This document shows positions 35,851 through 50,404 of a stretch of 64,000 bases of DNA, piece by piece. How positions within the stretch are numbered: the stretch's first letter is position 1; each line of letters opens with the position of its first letter. The translations under genes and the position numbers were made by a program. Origin of the DNA: Eucommia ulmoides (lineage: Eukaryota; Streptophyta; Magnoliopsida; Garryales; Eucommiaceae). The stretch is from assembly GCA_016647705.1 (NCBI GenBank), contig CM028340.1, forward strand, positions 11,981,001-12,045,000, given 5' to 3'. The notes below the pieces were generated by a model. That model made no database searches, was not told where the DNA came from, and saw nothing but the letters and a program-made list of their open reading frames with translations.

Positions 35851-37447
35851 ATCTCCTCTATCGACTCTCTCTCTTCAATTCTCTTTCTCTTTATTTCCAC
35901 AATTTCATTTTCACTTTCTACTACTTTGTTTTGGTTTTCTTCTTTTTCTCTCTTTTTTTATTTTTTGTTTTCTGAAAGTACAACAAAATAAATGATAAAA
36001 TAATAAATGAAGCGTAAAATATTTTTACGGGACAGTTAAAATGTCGTGTCTACAAGTTGCTGATGGAAGAATTGGAGCTACTAGAGAGCTACAGACGCTA
36101 CTGGAGCTGCTAATGGAAGAAGTAGACAATGAATAGTATATATATGTTATATATTTTGGTAGCCATTTTAGAATATTGGCAGTGAATGTATTCAGGACGC
36201 TCATTTTTTGTTAGCCAAATTTTATAAATGTTGGCACTCATTTGTTGGTAGCCACTAACGTATTTAAATAATTGTTTTGAATGGGTTGCAACATGGATTG
36301 TATGATGGATGAAAATAGATGAATCGATGAATGGTTAGTATGTAGATGTGTATATGAATTATTGTTGTTGCATGTGTACATGTTTGAATATTTTGTTTTA
36401 AATGTACAAGTTTGCATGTGTATATGTTTAAATTATTGTTGTTGAATGTGTTCATGTTTGATTTTTTTATTTTATTTTTTTAATTTCTTTATGTTGTTTT
36501 GAATGTGTATAGGTTTGAATTTTTTTTTTTTTGAAAATTTTAAATTATTATATATATATATATTGAATGTTTCTGGCACTTTTTTAAATATATTCTGGAT
36601 ATCATTTTTTACAATGTATTCTGGATTTTTTGAATATACTTTAGATTTTTTCGTAATGTATTATGTTTTGCTTGCTTCAATCTATTCCGCATATTTACTT
36701 TAGAATGTATTCTGTATGAATAGAGAAAGGAAATTAAGAGAAATATAGGGGAAGGGTAGCTTCATTGGGAAACAAAATACAAAATACACCACTAATTAAA
36801 TAGAATGAAATTTAAAAAAAAAAAAAAATCAAAATACAATTCATTTTCAAATGATCACAAACACTACCCATGAAACGAGTAATTCTATCCACAACTTCTT
36901 CTCCATATTCTTTCTTTAGTTATTCTCTTTTTCCAAAATATTCATTCTTCTTAATAATCCCGGTATTACCGCCATCGAACTTGGACACATGGAAGAAAAA
37001 CCCACAATAAATAACCACAACCTCTATCTTGGAAAATTAAATTGCAAAATTTTGAAATATTTTATGACGTTATGTTTGCAGAAAAAAAATCAAATCTGAT
37101 TGTAATTCCCACAAGAAAAGAACGTCCTTCTGGGATTATATGCAGTTCAAGAAATTACAATTTTTGCATTCCTCTCACACTACAAATATGTTGTTTTCCA
37201 TGTTTTGAGTTGCAAAAATAAGGAATAACGCAACAGGACTATATACCATATTTTATATAAAATAAATAAATCATACATTGTTTTCCAATTTGCTCTCTAT
37301 TCGATACCAAGATAAAAAGTTTCTAAACCATTTATATTCCTCATTGAATGCATGGATTCATCAATCTAAGATAATGTTATTTTCAAGTATGTTTATTGAA
37401 TTTATGTATACAATAATAAAAAAGATAGCTCAAATTAGCTAATCTAA

Positions 37448-37931
37448 GGCCATATTTGTTAACCACTTAAATTTTACGTGCTTAAATTTTTCAGTGCTAA
37501 ATGTTAAGTGCTGAAATTATAAGTACTGAATATATTAAGTATTCAATTTTTTTAATATTTTTAGCTTCAAAAAAATTATTTTTGTACAAATTTTTATTCC
37601 TAAAATATTTTTTATAATTTTATTTTTCTAAAATATTATTTCTCTACAATTCACTATCTATTTTATCTCAATTTAATATTTTCTCCATTTATAATTTTTT
37701 ATATATAACTTTTTTTGTGAGATTTTACAGTACATTGGTGTAAAATGTTGATTGTGATAATTAGATATTTTATGGTATTAAATGATATGTGATAAAAAAA
37801 AAATTAAGTGAATCACATATTATTGAACAATTTTTTAAGTGATTGTTTAATTTTGTTATCAAACGCACTTAATTTGATAAATACTTAATGCATTCAATTT
37901 TAAGTGCTTAATTGCGGTATCAAACGGGACC
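37448..37931. mobile_element. MITE with GTTTGATAAC-type ends (unit 3)
   Basis: Same 484-bp element as at 5443-5926, same flanks. Confidence 0.65.
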
Positions 37932-40519
37932 TAAGTCTTCTAGGCCATCCAAAGTCTTCTCATACTTTTAATTTTTTTTAATATAAATTGTCGATAAATT
38001 TTCATGACTACGATTTTTTAAGCACAAATTTTGTTGTAATTTTTTTTCTTACATTAATACTCGAAATTGCAAGATTTTTGCCAACTTAATTTGGTGACTA
38101 TTTTTTTGTACAGATAAAATTTTACTAAAAGTTTTATGGTGTGAGTCAAATAATTATAAAAAGATCGCTCGCACACACAAAAATAAAATAAAAAATAACA
38201 AATTTTATAACAAATTAGCAATATATAAAAATACACCAATATTAAGATGGGTAAGATAATAATTGTTGGGGGTATAAAATTGGTACATATCTCGAGTGCG
38301 GTTCAATCGGGTGATAGGTGTCTTTTTGCTGAGGTAGAGTTGGCAATAGAAAATTCCTCACGTAAGCTGTACTGGGTCCTAGGAGGATTGACATGCTATA
38401 TCCAGAGTCCTGTTCCCCGGGAGTGGTACCTACAGAAGGCTCGGGTTGAAATTTATCCCAGCGAAACCCTTTCGACGCGAGAACAAGAGCTCAGAGAGAA
38501 GAGGTACAAAAATGTGTCAAATAAATAAACGAACTCAAAGCATTCACGTGTAAAATAAAGCATACCTAGGGCTTGCATAGCCCCTGGTATATACAGGCAT
38601 CGGAGATGATTAGTTGGGCCTAAACACGGTTAATTAGGTGAAATCATGTGTTTAGCCGATAATCTGGGATATTTATTAGATAATCAATAGGCTTGGGCTT
38701 TGGGCCCATTTGGAGAAGCTCACGGGTCTCTGTTAGGCCTGTGATGGTGAGCCAGTGGAGGAGAGTAGAGATCCGTGGAGTCCTGGAGGATAAACGAGTG
38801 GGAATGGGAAGTCGATTAAGGTGAACGGTTTAGTCCCTAAAGTTGGTTGTCTAGGGCACGGCACAGAGCTCAAGGCGACATGTCCCTACGGGGCACCTTA
38901 CTCATTCCTGTGTGCAAAGAAGATTCCAAGAAAAAGTTGTGGTCGGCGTATGTTCCAGTATGGCACTGTAAATTTCGGAATGCGTCCATGCCACTATGAG
39001 GAATTATTATTAGACATTAAGATTGTTGATCCTGATATCTTGATCGACAATTAAACGTTGATGTTTTTGGTGGGGCTAACGATTTGTTTAAGTATTTTAG
39101 TTTATTAGTTCCATATGATGAAGATTTGATGATAAAAATGATGAAGGGTTAAGAGGTTGAAGAATTTGAAGAACTAGGAAAAATAATTTAAGTTTAAATT
39201 TTAACTCTTAATATCCCAATTAGGATTGCACACGACACAAAAAGATTTTTAAATAATTTTTATAAATATGTGTATTTTTTATAAGATCCTAATTAGCTGA
39301 AATATTTGCTTCTATGTGTAAATTGAAAAAGAAATATTTATAATTGATTAAAATTGGAGTTAAGTATTTAGTAGAGCTAATTAAGAAAAGAAAATGGCTA
39401 AATGGGCAAAAACGTCAATAAGAATGAGTTAAAAACGAGTTTAGAAAAAAGATTTAGTATCCTTAAGTCGACTGATAAGTCGACCAAAGCATATAAGGCA
39501 AACTCTCTGTATCTCTAAGTCGACAGGTAGGTCGACCGGTAAAGAGAAATGGAACTCTCTGAATCTCTAAGTCGACAGATAGGTCGATCGATGGGCACAG
39601 AATTCTTGGCTGGGCTACATCCTGAATCGAGCGGTCGACTGGTCAGTCGACTGATGACGCAATTTTAGGATATTGAAGATTCTGAATTCATATATAACAG
39701 TAGTCGTTTTTGGTTGAGTTTTGTGAGAGATTTTAGGGATTTTATGATATTTAAGATATGCTACATCTAGTATTTAATTCCTATTAATTTGGTTAATTAA
39801 GTTTTAATATTTCTCAATTTGGTACATATAATTGTTTCTATTCTATTTAATTGAGATTGAGAAATATTTGGGGAACTTAATTGAGAGATTTAAAAGCTAT
39901 AATTAATTGAATTGAACCAAAATGAAGTCATAATGATATAAGGAGTTTAAGAGAGCAATTAAGTGTCATGGCATATGGGAACAAGCTGTTAGAGAGTTGA
40001 TTTATATCCCATATATATAGACCTGCTTTTTTTTTCATATCATTAAGAGAGATCAAGAGATCATATTGAGCTTTTCTAAGAGATATCATACCGAGTTTTT
40101 TGTGAGAGCTATTCGAAGAGATAATCTTGATAATCATTGGCTGTTAATCATTGCAGCTACTGGATCTGAAGTAACTACGCTCTAATTATTTTATTTTTTT
40201 CCGGTGGATTCTGGGTGAGATCTTTCCAATTTCTTTCTATATTGTATTACTTGTTTAATGTTTGGAAATTGATTTTTAGAAATTGATTTTTATTTTTATT
40301 GAAGAAAATATTTTATAAATAATTTCTTGAATCTAATTACGTGCTAAATTACATGCTACCCATCTTTTGTTAAAAATCAGATTTTGACTATCTCACATTT
40401 TCTATTACTAGCTTTGAGATATTAATTGAGTTTTAATTTATCTGGGGTGGTAGAAGCTCCGAGTGAAAAAAAAAAAAAATCACTTGTCAATTGTTATTGG
40501 TAAGTTGAGTGACGAATTA

Positions 40520-40767
40520 TGTAAGACCCTAATTTCTACACATGCATAATCATTAGCTGCATTTTAGAACATTTAGAAAATAATGGGGTAGATTGTGTTA
40601 AATAATATTTATTTTAAAAATTTTAGGGGTCAATTAGCAATTTAAAAATATTAATTTTAGATTTTGGGTTTAACTAATAACTTAAAGATAATTGAGGGGA
40701 GTTAGTGTAATAAAAATAATAAATAAATAAATCAAGTAAGTGGTGGGAGGTGAGATCATCTCACATG

Positions 40768-40809
<42 letters not shown>

Positions 40810-43222
40810 CATGCACACAACCTAAAAAGAAGGAAAAAATAGAGAACGAGGGAAGTGGGCCGGCAGGATGTCCAGTAAGTCGGCTGTCGGTCGGTGAGTG
40901 ACAAAGAGGTCGGTCTGGCGGTCAAGGGGTGGTTCGTCAACGGTGAGCGTTTCGGTCGGCCGTTCAGTGTGTGTATGTGTGTATGCGAGTGCGGTTCATC
41001 GTCGATTGTGGGTTGCCGGCATATGTGTGATCAGTCGTCCGCTCCGGTGGTGTGGGATCGCCATCGTTTAGTGTGTGTGTGTGTGTGTGTTTCATCGTGT
41101 GCATGTGTGTGTTTCGTCGTGTGTATTTTGTCCTGTTTCGTCCGTCGTGTGTGTGTGTGTGTGTATGTGGTCGTCACTTGCTCTGTGTGTGTGTATGTGT
41201 TGTTGTTGTTGTGTGTGTGTATGTGTATCTAATTAGACGTGTGTGTGTGGGTAATTGTGGACTGAATGTATATGTGTCGTCGGTGCTGTTTTGTCGTCAT
41301 CCAGCATGGGGGTGCTATTGAGTCATCGGTCGGCGTAGCGGTGTGTGTCTGGGCGCCGATTGTGGGGATAGGTGTGTCGTTTGGTTGTCAGGTTGGCCGA
41401 TGAGTGTATGTGTGTTGCCGTCAGTCAGTTTGGCCGGTGAGTGGGTACGTGATTGGTGTGTGTTTCGCCGGTGGGTGAAGGTCGGCAGTGGTGTCGTCGA
41501 CTGAACTAGGAGCAAAAAACAGAACAAAAAAAAAAAAAAAGATAAGAAAAAGAAGAAGGGAAAAAAATTGGAAAAAAAAAAAGAGAAAAAAAAATCATAA
41601 AAAAAAAAAAAAAAAAAAAAAACTAAATAAAAACAAAATCCAAAAATCCAACCTCTCGGCAGGTGAAAAGATTCGGAACAGGTAACGATTCAGTCGATTA
41701 TTATTTTCGTCAATTTAAATTATTAACATTAAATTTTCGTAATCATGACGATGATTTTTGCAACCGTTAATTTTAATAATGTTGTGCAGTAAATATTAAC
41801 ATAGTGAAATGAGACAACTAAAAATTTTGCATAATTAAATTTGAAGAATGGGAAATTGTGCATTTTAGGGTCACGCACTGCATATTAGGTTCATTTTAAC
41901 TAAAATATTAATTTAGGCCCTATCGCGATTAGGTTCACAGGCGCCAACGTCCTGGTAGTTGTTGACGATCACAGGCGCCAACGTCCCGGTAGTTGTTGAC
42001 GACGGTATTTTTGCAGTGCGGAAATCGAGGTGAATGTATTGTCTTCTATGTAAATTTACAAATTATATTTTTATACAAATTGTGGGAAAAAAAGTGTTTC
42101 TTAAAATTGGACGAGTTTATGACTTATGTGAATAAAGTAGATTTAAAATGTGGAAAGTGATTTTTGTCCGACTATGTCATAGTTTTGATCCCGTCAGGAG
42201 GGTATGTCCTACGGGATGGTTTTGACCTGTTAGGAGGGCACGTTCTGCAGGTGGTTGATTTGTTATTGACTTGTTAGAAGTGTCGGTCCTACAGGTGGTT
42301 GATTATTATGACCTGTCAGGAAGGCATGTCCTACAGGTGATTGATGATATTATGACCTGTCAGGAGGATTAGTCCTGCAGGTGGTTGTTGATATTATGAC
42401 CTGTCAGGAGGATTAGTCCTGCAAGTGGTTGATTATTATGATCTGTTAGGAGAATTAGTCCTGCAGATGGTTGATTGACCCGTCAGGAGTACAAATCCTG
42501 CGGGTGGTACCCCTACCATTGGGGATAATAAATGGCCCTAGCACTAGTAGTCACTTTAGATGACACAGTTGTACAGGTTACGGTTCCATCGTAACTCATG
42601 ATCTTGAGGTAAAAACGATCCTATGGCTAGTAGAAGAGTGGTGTGCGGTATTTTATTACACGACGAGATGTTTGGATTGGTTGATTTAAAATGTTTGGGT
42701 TGGTTGATTTAAAATGTTTGGATTGGGTATTTTGAATATATTCATTTATTTCATTGATGACAGGAAAACTGGATTTCCGTATGGTACGTGGTTATATTAT
42801 ATTATATTTTTGAAACGTTATGTTTAATACTTATACTTGATCCATAAAATATTTTTATTATGAAGACAGTACACCGATAAAATATTTGGTTTCAGGTGCC
42901 GCAGTTAGGAATGAGTCCACTACTGGCACTAGGTAGAGTCCGGAGGTAGTGTCATTTTGGGAGTGGGCTAGTCGGAGACGGACCGTGGAAGGTTCAATAT
43001 TTATTGATTTTTGTTATATATATTTGGGATGGGTGTGTTCTCATGTTTGTGGAAATGAGTAAATAAATATTATTTTTGGGAAAAACAATATTGATAGCGG
43101 TATGCGTGCGTCTAAATATGTATGTATGTATGTATGTATGTATTTGGTTGGTTGGTCAGGAAGTGTTGAGTCGACGTCACTCCTGGCCTCGGGCAATAGG
43201 GGCCCTGGGTGGGGGTGTGACA
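40520..43222 (+). mobile_element. Solo LTR, family B (unit 3)
   Basis: Same element as 8513-11203 with the same ends and flanks. The TA microsatellite and the A-rich tract are slightly longer again. Confidence 0.85.
42187..42509 (+). repeat. Tandem hairpin minisatellite in LTR B (unit 3)
   Basis: Same eight-copy array as at 10168-10490; no differences seen by eye. Confidence 0.85.
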
Positions 43223-44432
43223 GATTAAATACTGTTGGGTGTATTTAATCAAATGGTAGCTGGTTTCAGTCTCTTCTTGTAAAGAGATTGAGGTAGTAAT
43301 TCTTCCTGGATAAAATTGATTTGTGTGAATTTTATAACTGTTCAATCCTTACCGGGTAAAAGGATATTTAGAGTGTTAGTGAGGTTTTGATTCTTTTGAC
43401 ATTGTGTTAAAAAGAATTAGGTTATTCTTGAGTGTGTAAAAAGTAGAGATTCTTCCTTAACTTGTGAAAATGATTTTGTAAAGGTTGATTCTGAGTCTGT
43501 AAAAGAATCATTGTGAATGTTTAGTTTCTACTTTTAAAAGAATCTTGAGTATTAGTGGGTGCGACTCTCCGTGGGGCTCGGAGGACTGGATTAGTCAAGA
43601 ATAGCTTGGTGAACCAGTATAAATTTCTGGTGTGCTGTAATATTTAATTTGTTTATTTTTATTGTTTAGTGTGCACCTAATTGATTTCATAATTCCGTTG
43701 TGATATAAAGATAATAATTAATTTATGATTAAAATTAATTATTTAATTTATTAAAATATTTTATCTCTGATATTTTTAATTACTCAATTCACCGTTTTTT
43801 GGTATTCAACTTGGCCAACAAAGATGAATTAAGTTAAAATTGTAATTGTATTTTCAAAGCCATCTACAGAATGTTTAAACAAATATTTTAAATCATTTTT
43901 AATAATAAAAAAAATGTAACTTAAAAGATAATAATAATAATAAATAAATAAATAAGTCCAATATACGTACAACACAATATTGTCGATTTCCCCACCTTTA
44001 CTAATGGGCAATTGACACTTTTTTTTTTGACGTCATGATCCATGGGTAGTTGCTTACACCACAAAGCCACGTGGCAACACACTTCAATTTAATAACCCTC
44101 AGGTCACCACCCGGCCCGGCCGCTATTCAAATACGGCGGGACTTCGGGTCCACCCTTCCATACCGGGTCATAAAACGACTTTGAAATCAACCCAAACTTA
44201 CCTTACAGCTAATATGTGTGAGTACCCCTCTCTCACTTTTTGGAAGGCGGGAATAGGATATTTGACTATTTCCACAATTCACACCACAATTTTAAAACAT
44301 GAATAAATTGACTTTTGATATGTAGAATTTAATTGAAATTTTAAAAATTATGCGTCACACGAATAATTAAATCGTGTTTCCACACCCTATATTTCTTATA
44401 ATTTGATTGAATAATTAGAGATTGAAAACTTA

Positions 44433-45115
44433 GAACATGTTTGGTGGTACAGAATCGGGGCAAAATAAAATCGTATTCCACTCTTGATTCCTATTCCGTT
44501 ATTTGGTTATTCAATAAAATCACTTTTGTGATTCTATTAGAATGAAAACCAAGAGAATGAGATTTCATTTAAAATATGTTGGAATCAAGTACAGTCCAAT
44601 GAAATCAAAATTAAAATTAAAAAAAAAAAATTATCGTTGATCCAACTCAATTTAGAAATTAGAGAACAGAAACAGAAACAAAAATTAAAAAATAGAAACT
44701 GAAAACAGAAACAGAAAATTGATAACAGAAACAGAATATTAAAGAACAAAAAAATGGAGAACAAAAAAATTGAGAATATAAAATTGAGAACAAAAACAGA
44801 AAATTGAGAATAGAAACTGAAAATTAGATAACAGAAACTAAAAATTGACAATAGAAGCAAAAATTAAAGAATAAAAACTGAAAATTGAATGAAATAGTGA
44901 AATATAATAAAATAATAGAAGAAATAAAATAGTGAAATATAATAAAATTTTATTATAAGAGTATAATGAGAATTTTATTACAATTTACTATTTTATTCTT
45001 TCCCTCATTCTATGCCAACTAAACAAGTGAATGAAATTATGATCCTATTGACAATTCCATTTTATTCTTTCTCTTATTCCATTATTTTTTCCATTCCATC
45101 CGATCAAACGAGCCA
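44433..45115. mobile_element. PIF/Harbinger-like MITE with internal minisatellite (unit 3)
   Basis: Same element as 12414-13096, TTA at 44430-44432 and 45116-45118. Confidence 0.8.
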
Positions 45116-47259
45116 TTAGTGAAATGTTTAATTGACTAATTGAATTAGCTAACAAAATTATATGCAATTCATTCAAGGAATTATTATATAATCCTTCAAA
45201 TTAATTTATATCTGTACTCAATCTGTCTAATTGATATCAAGTACATATTGAATTTTATATGCGATAGTATAAGAATTAAAAAATAAGTTAGTGAAGATTA
45301 ATTAGTATAGGGTAAATTTTACTTACTTCCCTTGACGTTTGTTCAAAATTTCATACCCCTTTTTTTTTTTTGTCAAATTTTACCAAGATCCCTTTTGACT
45401 GTCTATCGTTAGTTCTGATGGATAAAAGATATTAAAAATCTCATTTGCCCGTATCTCTTTTCTTGCATATTTTGTTTTCTTCATTTTCTTTTTACAATTT
45501 CTTCACTCATTCTTTATACTTGCACTAAAAAAATAATTAAAAAAACATTTTGCACTCCAATTTTATTGTTTATCTCTAGATTGAAATTCAAGTGAAGGTT
45601 TTAAGAGTGTCATTTTTTTTTAACTAAAAATCATATATCTAAATTAAAGAAAAAAACAAAATATAATCCGAATAAAAGAAAATACTAATACAAAAAATCT
45701 AATTAAGTATTTTTTTTTTTAATATTAAATGTTCAATAAAAAGGGTATTAGGGGGGGAGAACTAACCATTTTCTAGCAATCATTTTTTTTTAAAATGGTA
45801 AGGTGTATCCGGGTTAAATTACGCGCACCTCGACTAATCATCTCACCAAACGATCTTAAAGACGTACTCCCCTATATCGACTTGATGCATTCATGATTAA
45901 ATTCAATATAATCTTAATTGAACATGTGGACTAACACTAGGAGAATCGAATCTTGATTGACAAAGAAAGAGAATACACCTCCTCCTCTTGTCAGCTGGAC
46001 TAACACTTCTTGGATTTCTGGCAATCATCTAGGGAAGATATGTAAAATTTAATAAATAAAAAGAAATTTGAGTAAAATTTAGATAAACTTCAAGAGAAGT
46101 AACTATTAAGTGAAATTCTTGTCTAGAAATAGGACAAATGAATTTGAAAATTAAAGATAGAGAATTATATAATAAGAATTCAACAAATTTAATTGACTAA
46201 ATACATTGAATTAAGTCTTATCCCTGAAAATTAGGATTATACATTTATGCCAAGACGGTTCATTATCGAGATCTTTTCACACTATTCTTTTGAAAATTTT
46301 TGTATTTAGAAAACTACATTTGTGGTCACAAGATTCAATACAATTATTGTTGTAATTAAACAACTAAGAAGAAAACTATTAATTTGTGTCCACAAGATTC
46401 AATAGAATTATTGTTGTATCTAGAAAACTACATTTGTGGTCAAAAAATTCAATTAAAGCCCCTAAGTTGAATTGGTTGTGCTGGTGGAGAGCATAGGGCT
46501 ATGACCACCACGGTTGTCTCATGTGGCACAGTGAGACATTCATTAACTTTGTCTAGTTTTTGTGGTTGAGAATAATTGAGATGTGTACCACTAGTTTTTG
46601 TATCATTTTGAAACACATACTTTAGGGAATAGGAACAATATGTATCTCTAGATTTTTCTACTACTTTGGTTCTTGTACTTTAGGAAATAGTTACATCCTA
46701 TACAAAAAAAAAAAAAAAAAAAACAAAAGAAATCTTACTGAGAGATTCTAATATTCAAAAAATCACTTTCTAAGAACTATGTCATGTATTAAAAAATTAC
46801 TATTACAGAACCCACCCCGTAAAATGATAATGTTATGAAATGGAATCTTTCACCAAATTTCTCTAAAAAAAAATGTTGGATCCAATCCCCTAATATTAAT
46901 ATTTTGAAAAAGTAACTTTTTTGTCAATGTTAGAATTCTAAAAGTCATATTTTTTCATTGTCATTGTCATTATTTTTAAATTGTATTTCAAATTTTTTTG
47001 GAACAACTGGAAAATCAGGTGGCGATTGTCTAGTGTTTTTGTTTGTCTGTGTTAATGTTTCCAAAAAAACTTAGAAAAAAAATAGAAATTTGGAAACAAT
47101 TTGGTTGTGTTTTTAGAAATATGTTATGAAAATTTAAAAACAAAATAATATATATATTTAATTTCTATGTTTATGTTACTATTCCTAATTTTTTAAGAAT
47201 GAGAAGGTAAAAATTGTCTCCTATGGTGTAGTTTAAGTGGTATGATTTAAAATAGTTAA

Positions 47260-48255
47260 GGTGGCGTTTAGTAACCGTTTCGTGTTCATCCTATGCAGTG
47301 GGATAAGATGAGAATTATATTTTCTTCTTGGGAACAGAATCACGTTTGGTAGCGACAATTGTTTTTTTGAATCTGGGAACAGAATCGCATTTAGTAACAA
47401 TTTTATCCAAGAAATCAAGAACGAACCCTAAACTACAATAAAAAAATTATCATACAATCAAACCTAAAACCACAATCAATAAATCATCAAACAATCAAAC
47501 CCTCAACCCTAATCAAAATCGAAACCCTAAAATCCAATCGAAATCCAATTTGGGTTTCGATTTTCGAATTCGAAATCGAAATCGAAATCAATTTCATTTT
47601 GGAAATCGAACATGTTGTTCGATTTTGAAATCGAAAGGGTTCGTTTGATGAGGAGGAGGCCAGACGACGACGACGGACGGAGGAGGAGGACGACGACGGA
47701 CGAGAAGAAGGCCGTTGTTCGATTTCGATTTCATTTTGGAAATCGAACCTGTTGTTCGATTAATAGGGTTTCGATTTCAAAATCAAAACCCTATAAATAG
47801 ACGACGAATATGACGACGGACGATTTCGCCATGGATAGATGAAGAAGATGAAGCAGAAGACTGAGAGAGGGGCTCACGACGATCGATTTCGCCATGGACA
47901 ATCGAAAACGACGAACAACGCGAAGAACACGAAAGTAGCACGAGCAGCGAGGAAGAACACAAAGGCAGATGAATGTGATAGAGGTGATGGAGCAGACAAA
48001 GAAGACGTTTTTTTTTTTGGTTGGGTATGACTTATTTTTTGTTGGGAATGAGATGAGAATAGGTAGAAACAAAAAAAAACAAAAAATCTTTCTCATTTCT
48101 TTACAAAAAGTGGGATGGATTCTCATTTGGGAATGAAATGAGAATGGAAACAAAAAAATGGGATGGATTACCAAACACGATGCCCAAAAATAAATCCCAA
48201 AAATCTGGAAATGGGATGAGAATTTTTGGGATGTGAATAGTTACCAAACGGGACC
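47260..48255 (+). mobile_element. Complete TIR element spanning the array edge (unit 3)
   Basis: Starts GGTGGCGTTTAGTAACCG and ends AATAGTTACCAAACGGGACC; the ends pair as inverted repeats with a few mismatches. Repeated sub-terminal CATTTAGTAAC/TTACCAAACACG motifs are seen on both sides. The array's right boundary (47942) lies inside it, so its right third exists only here. It carries no recognisable transposase; frames such as 47791-48174 on - are low-complexity. Target duplication not resolved, so superfamily is open (hAT-, PIF- or MULE-like). Confidence 0.65.
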
Positions 48256-48975
48256 AAGGGACCTCTGTAAGGTTAGGAATTTGAACATGTGGAAAAACAC
48301 TTATTGGAAAGGAGAGCCACGCACCATACACGAGATTAGTCTCACACCTTATGTCGGTGTGGGGTGGGTAGTAAAAATAAAAATTTATATATATATATAT
48401 AGATTAAGAATGTCACCTCAAATTTCATAGTCTTGTCTTATCGAACAATTTTTTTATTCATATACTTTTTAAAAGAATATTTTGAGATTACAAATAAGAT
48501 GACCCTTGGCCTTTTCTTTTTTATTGACATGACAACGTTAAGAAAGAGTACAATCATCTTAATGTAAATTTATGGTTGTCCAAATTTTTTAGAATAATTA
48601 CAATGTGTAAAAATAGCTTTTCTACTATTTTAGTGATGGAAAGGAAAAACAAATAGTACGAAAAATTGATAATGTACTAATATCGCATTTGTTTGAATCG
48701 AAAAAATAATGAATAAAAAATTAAAAACAAAAATATAAAGTAAATAAAAAAAATTATTTGGGACCACTCTTTATTTAATACTAGTTTTAGACTTGCATAT
48801 TATGAGATTCCAGTTAAAAAATTATATATATTTGAATGTTAGATATAGTATAATTGATTCTTTAATTTTATAACTCATATATTTTATGAAATTATAGAAA
48901 AAATAAATTTGAATATTAAAAAATAAAAATAAAATTATAACCAAGAAAAATTGTTAATGTCAATTTTAAAAACTA
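48256..48975. other. AT-rich single-copy block
   Basis: No gene seen. A stretch at 48490-48570 (GACCCTTGGCCTTTTC..., then GACATGACAACG) is related to 53945-54035, so a dispersed repeat is shared. Confidence 0.55.
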
Positions 48976-48978
48976 TTA

Positions 48979-49853
48979 CGGCTAGTTTGGTTGGACGGAA
49001 TAGAATGAGAGTGAAATGGAATGGAAGAAGTAATAGAATAAGAGAAAGAATGAAATGAAATTGTCAATGAAATCATTATTCCATTCTTTTGTTTGATTGG
49101 TATGGAATGAGAGAATGAATGAAATAGTGAAATATAATAAAAATTCCGTTATACTCTTATAATTAAATTTTATTATATTTATTATTCCATTCAATTTTCA
49201 GTTTCTGTTCTCTAATTTCTGTTTCTGTTCTCAATTTTCAGTTTCCGTTCTCCAATTTCTATTTCTATTCTCAATTTTCAATTTGTGTTCTCAATTTTCA
49301 GTTTCTATTCCTAATTTTTTGTTCTCTAATTTTTTATTCCTGTTCTCAATTTTCAGTTCTCTAATTTTATATTATTTCATTTTCTGTTTTTATTCTCAAT
49401 TTTCAGTTTCCTAATTTTTCGTTTCTGTTCTCAATTTTTTGTTCTCTAATTTTCTATTCTTGTTCTCAATTTTCAGTTCTCTAATTTTATGTTCTTTAAT
49501 TTTCTGTTTTTATTCTAAATTTTCAATTCTCTAATTTTTCGTTTTTGTTCTCAATTTTCAGTTTCTGTTCTCAATTTTTTGTTTCTATTTTCAATTTTCT
49601 GTTTTTTAATTTTTATTTTGTTCTCTAATTTTTGGATTGGGCTAAATCAGTGATGGACTTTTTTGTAATTTTAGTTTTGATTTCATTGGGTTGGATTTGA
49701 TTCCATCCCATTTCAAATAGAACCCAATTTCCTTGATTTTTATTCCAATGGAATCACAAAAATAATTCTATTGGAGAACCAAACAACAAAAAAAGAATCG
49801 AGGGCGGAATATGATTATATTCTACCCTCGATTCCGTCCAACCAAACATGCCG
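48979..49853. mobile_element. PIF/Harbinger-like MITE with internal minisatellite (single copy)
   Basis: Flanked by TTA (48976-48978 and 49854-49856). Ends CGGCTAGTTTGGTTGG and CCAACCAAACATGCCG pair with few mismatches over more than 20 bp. Between 49190 and 49640 lies a long degenerate tandem array of TTCTGTTCTCAATTTTCAG-type units. Related in opposite orientation to 12414-13096 but with a longer array. No transposase. Confidence 0.88.
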
Positions 49854-49856
49854 TTA

Positions 49857-50404
49857 ATGTCATCACTCATATTTAATTTCGAAAAAAATAAATAAATTTT
49901 TAAAGGGGCTTTTCAAAAGTTTTTATTATTATTTTTTTCAAATAATGGTTTTAAAATAATTTAATAGGTCTTTTTTATATTATTTAATAATTTATATTAT
50001 TTGATTAAAAATTATTAGAATACTCTTTTGAGCAAATAAAATTTAATAAATTTTATATGCAATTAATAGATAGAGAGAGAGAATTTTATTAAATGGTTGG
50101 ATAAAGAGAAATTGGGGAAGAGATAAGTTACATATAAGTAATTATAATTGAAACAACAATGAACTATATGGGTAAGTTTCAATGATGCATTTTGTCATTT
50201 GAAAAGCTTACAACGATATCCTGCGTCATTTGAAAAATATTTCCAACACCCCTTTCGTTTGATGTTAAATATAAAATTATTTATTTGTCCTTGTTACTAT
50301 ACTATTAAAAATTTAGTTAAAACTATCTAATAAAAGAATTACTCTTATAAACTTCTTAAAAGAATTACAATTTTGGACAAATTTGATTTTTGTATTTAAA
50401 TTTT
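49857..50404. other. AT-rich block without gene
   Basis: Short GAGAGA and T-rich tracts; nothing recognised. Confidence 0.55.

Larger units (their letters stand above)
39024..43820 (-). mobile_element. Inverted solo LTR family A, split by solo LTR B (unit 3)
   Basis: Same nested structure as 7019-11801. Target duplication AAGAT at 39019-39023 and 43821-43825. The inserted LTR B occupies 40520-43222. Confidence 0.9.
31950..47942 (+). repeat. 16-kb tandem macro-repeat, unit 3 (last copy)
   Basis: Third copy. It follows units 1 and 2 to 47942 and then runs into single-copy sequence instead of the junction sequence, so it marks the right edge of the array. Small private changes include one T less near 35938 and one A less near 37258. 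Coordinates equal unit 1 plus 32007 to 32005 in the left half and plus 32017 to 32019 in the right half. Confidence 0.97.

Noticed and set aside
1..47942. The 16-kb repeats as the LTRs of one giant retrotransposon
   Set aside because: There are three adjacent copies with no internal region between them, the true junctions lack TG...CA ends, and one border lies in the middle of a TIR element.
47791..48174. 127-codon frame on the minus strand
   Set aside because: Lies within the TIR element, is phenylalanine/serine-rich low complexity and is broken in units 1 and 2 by the junction.
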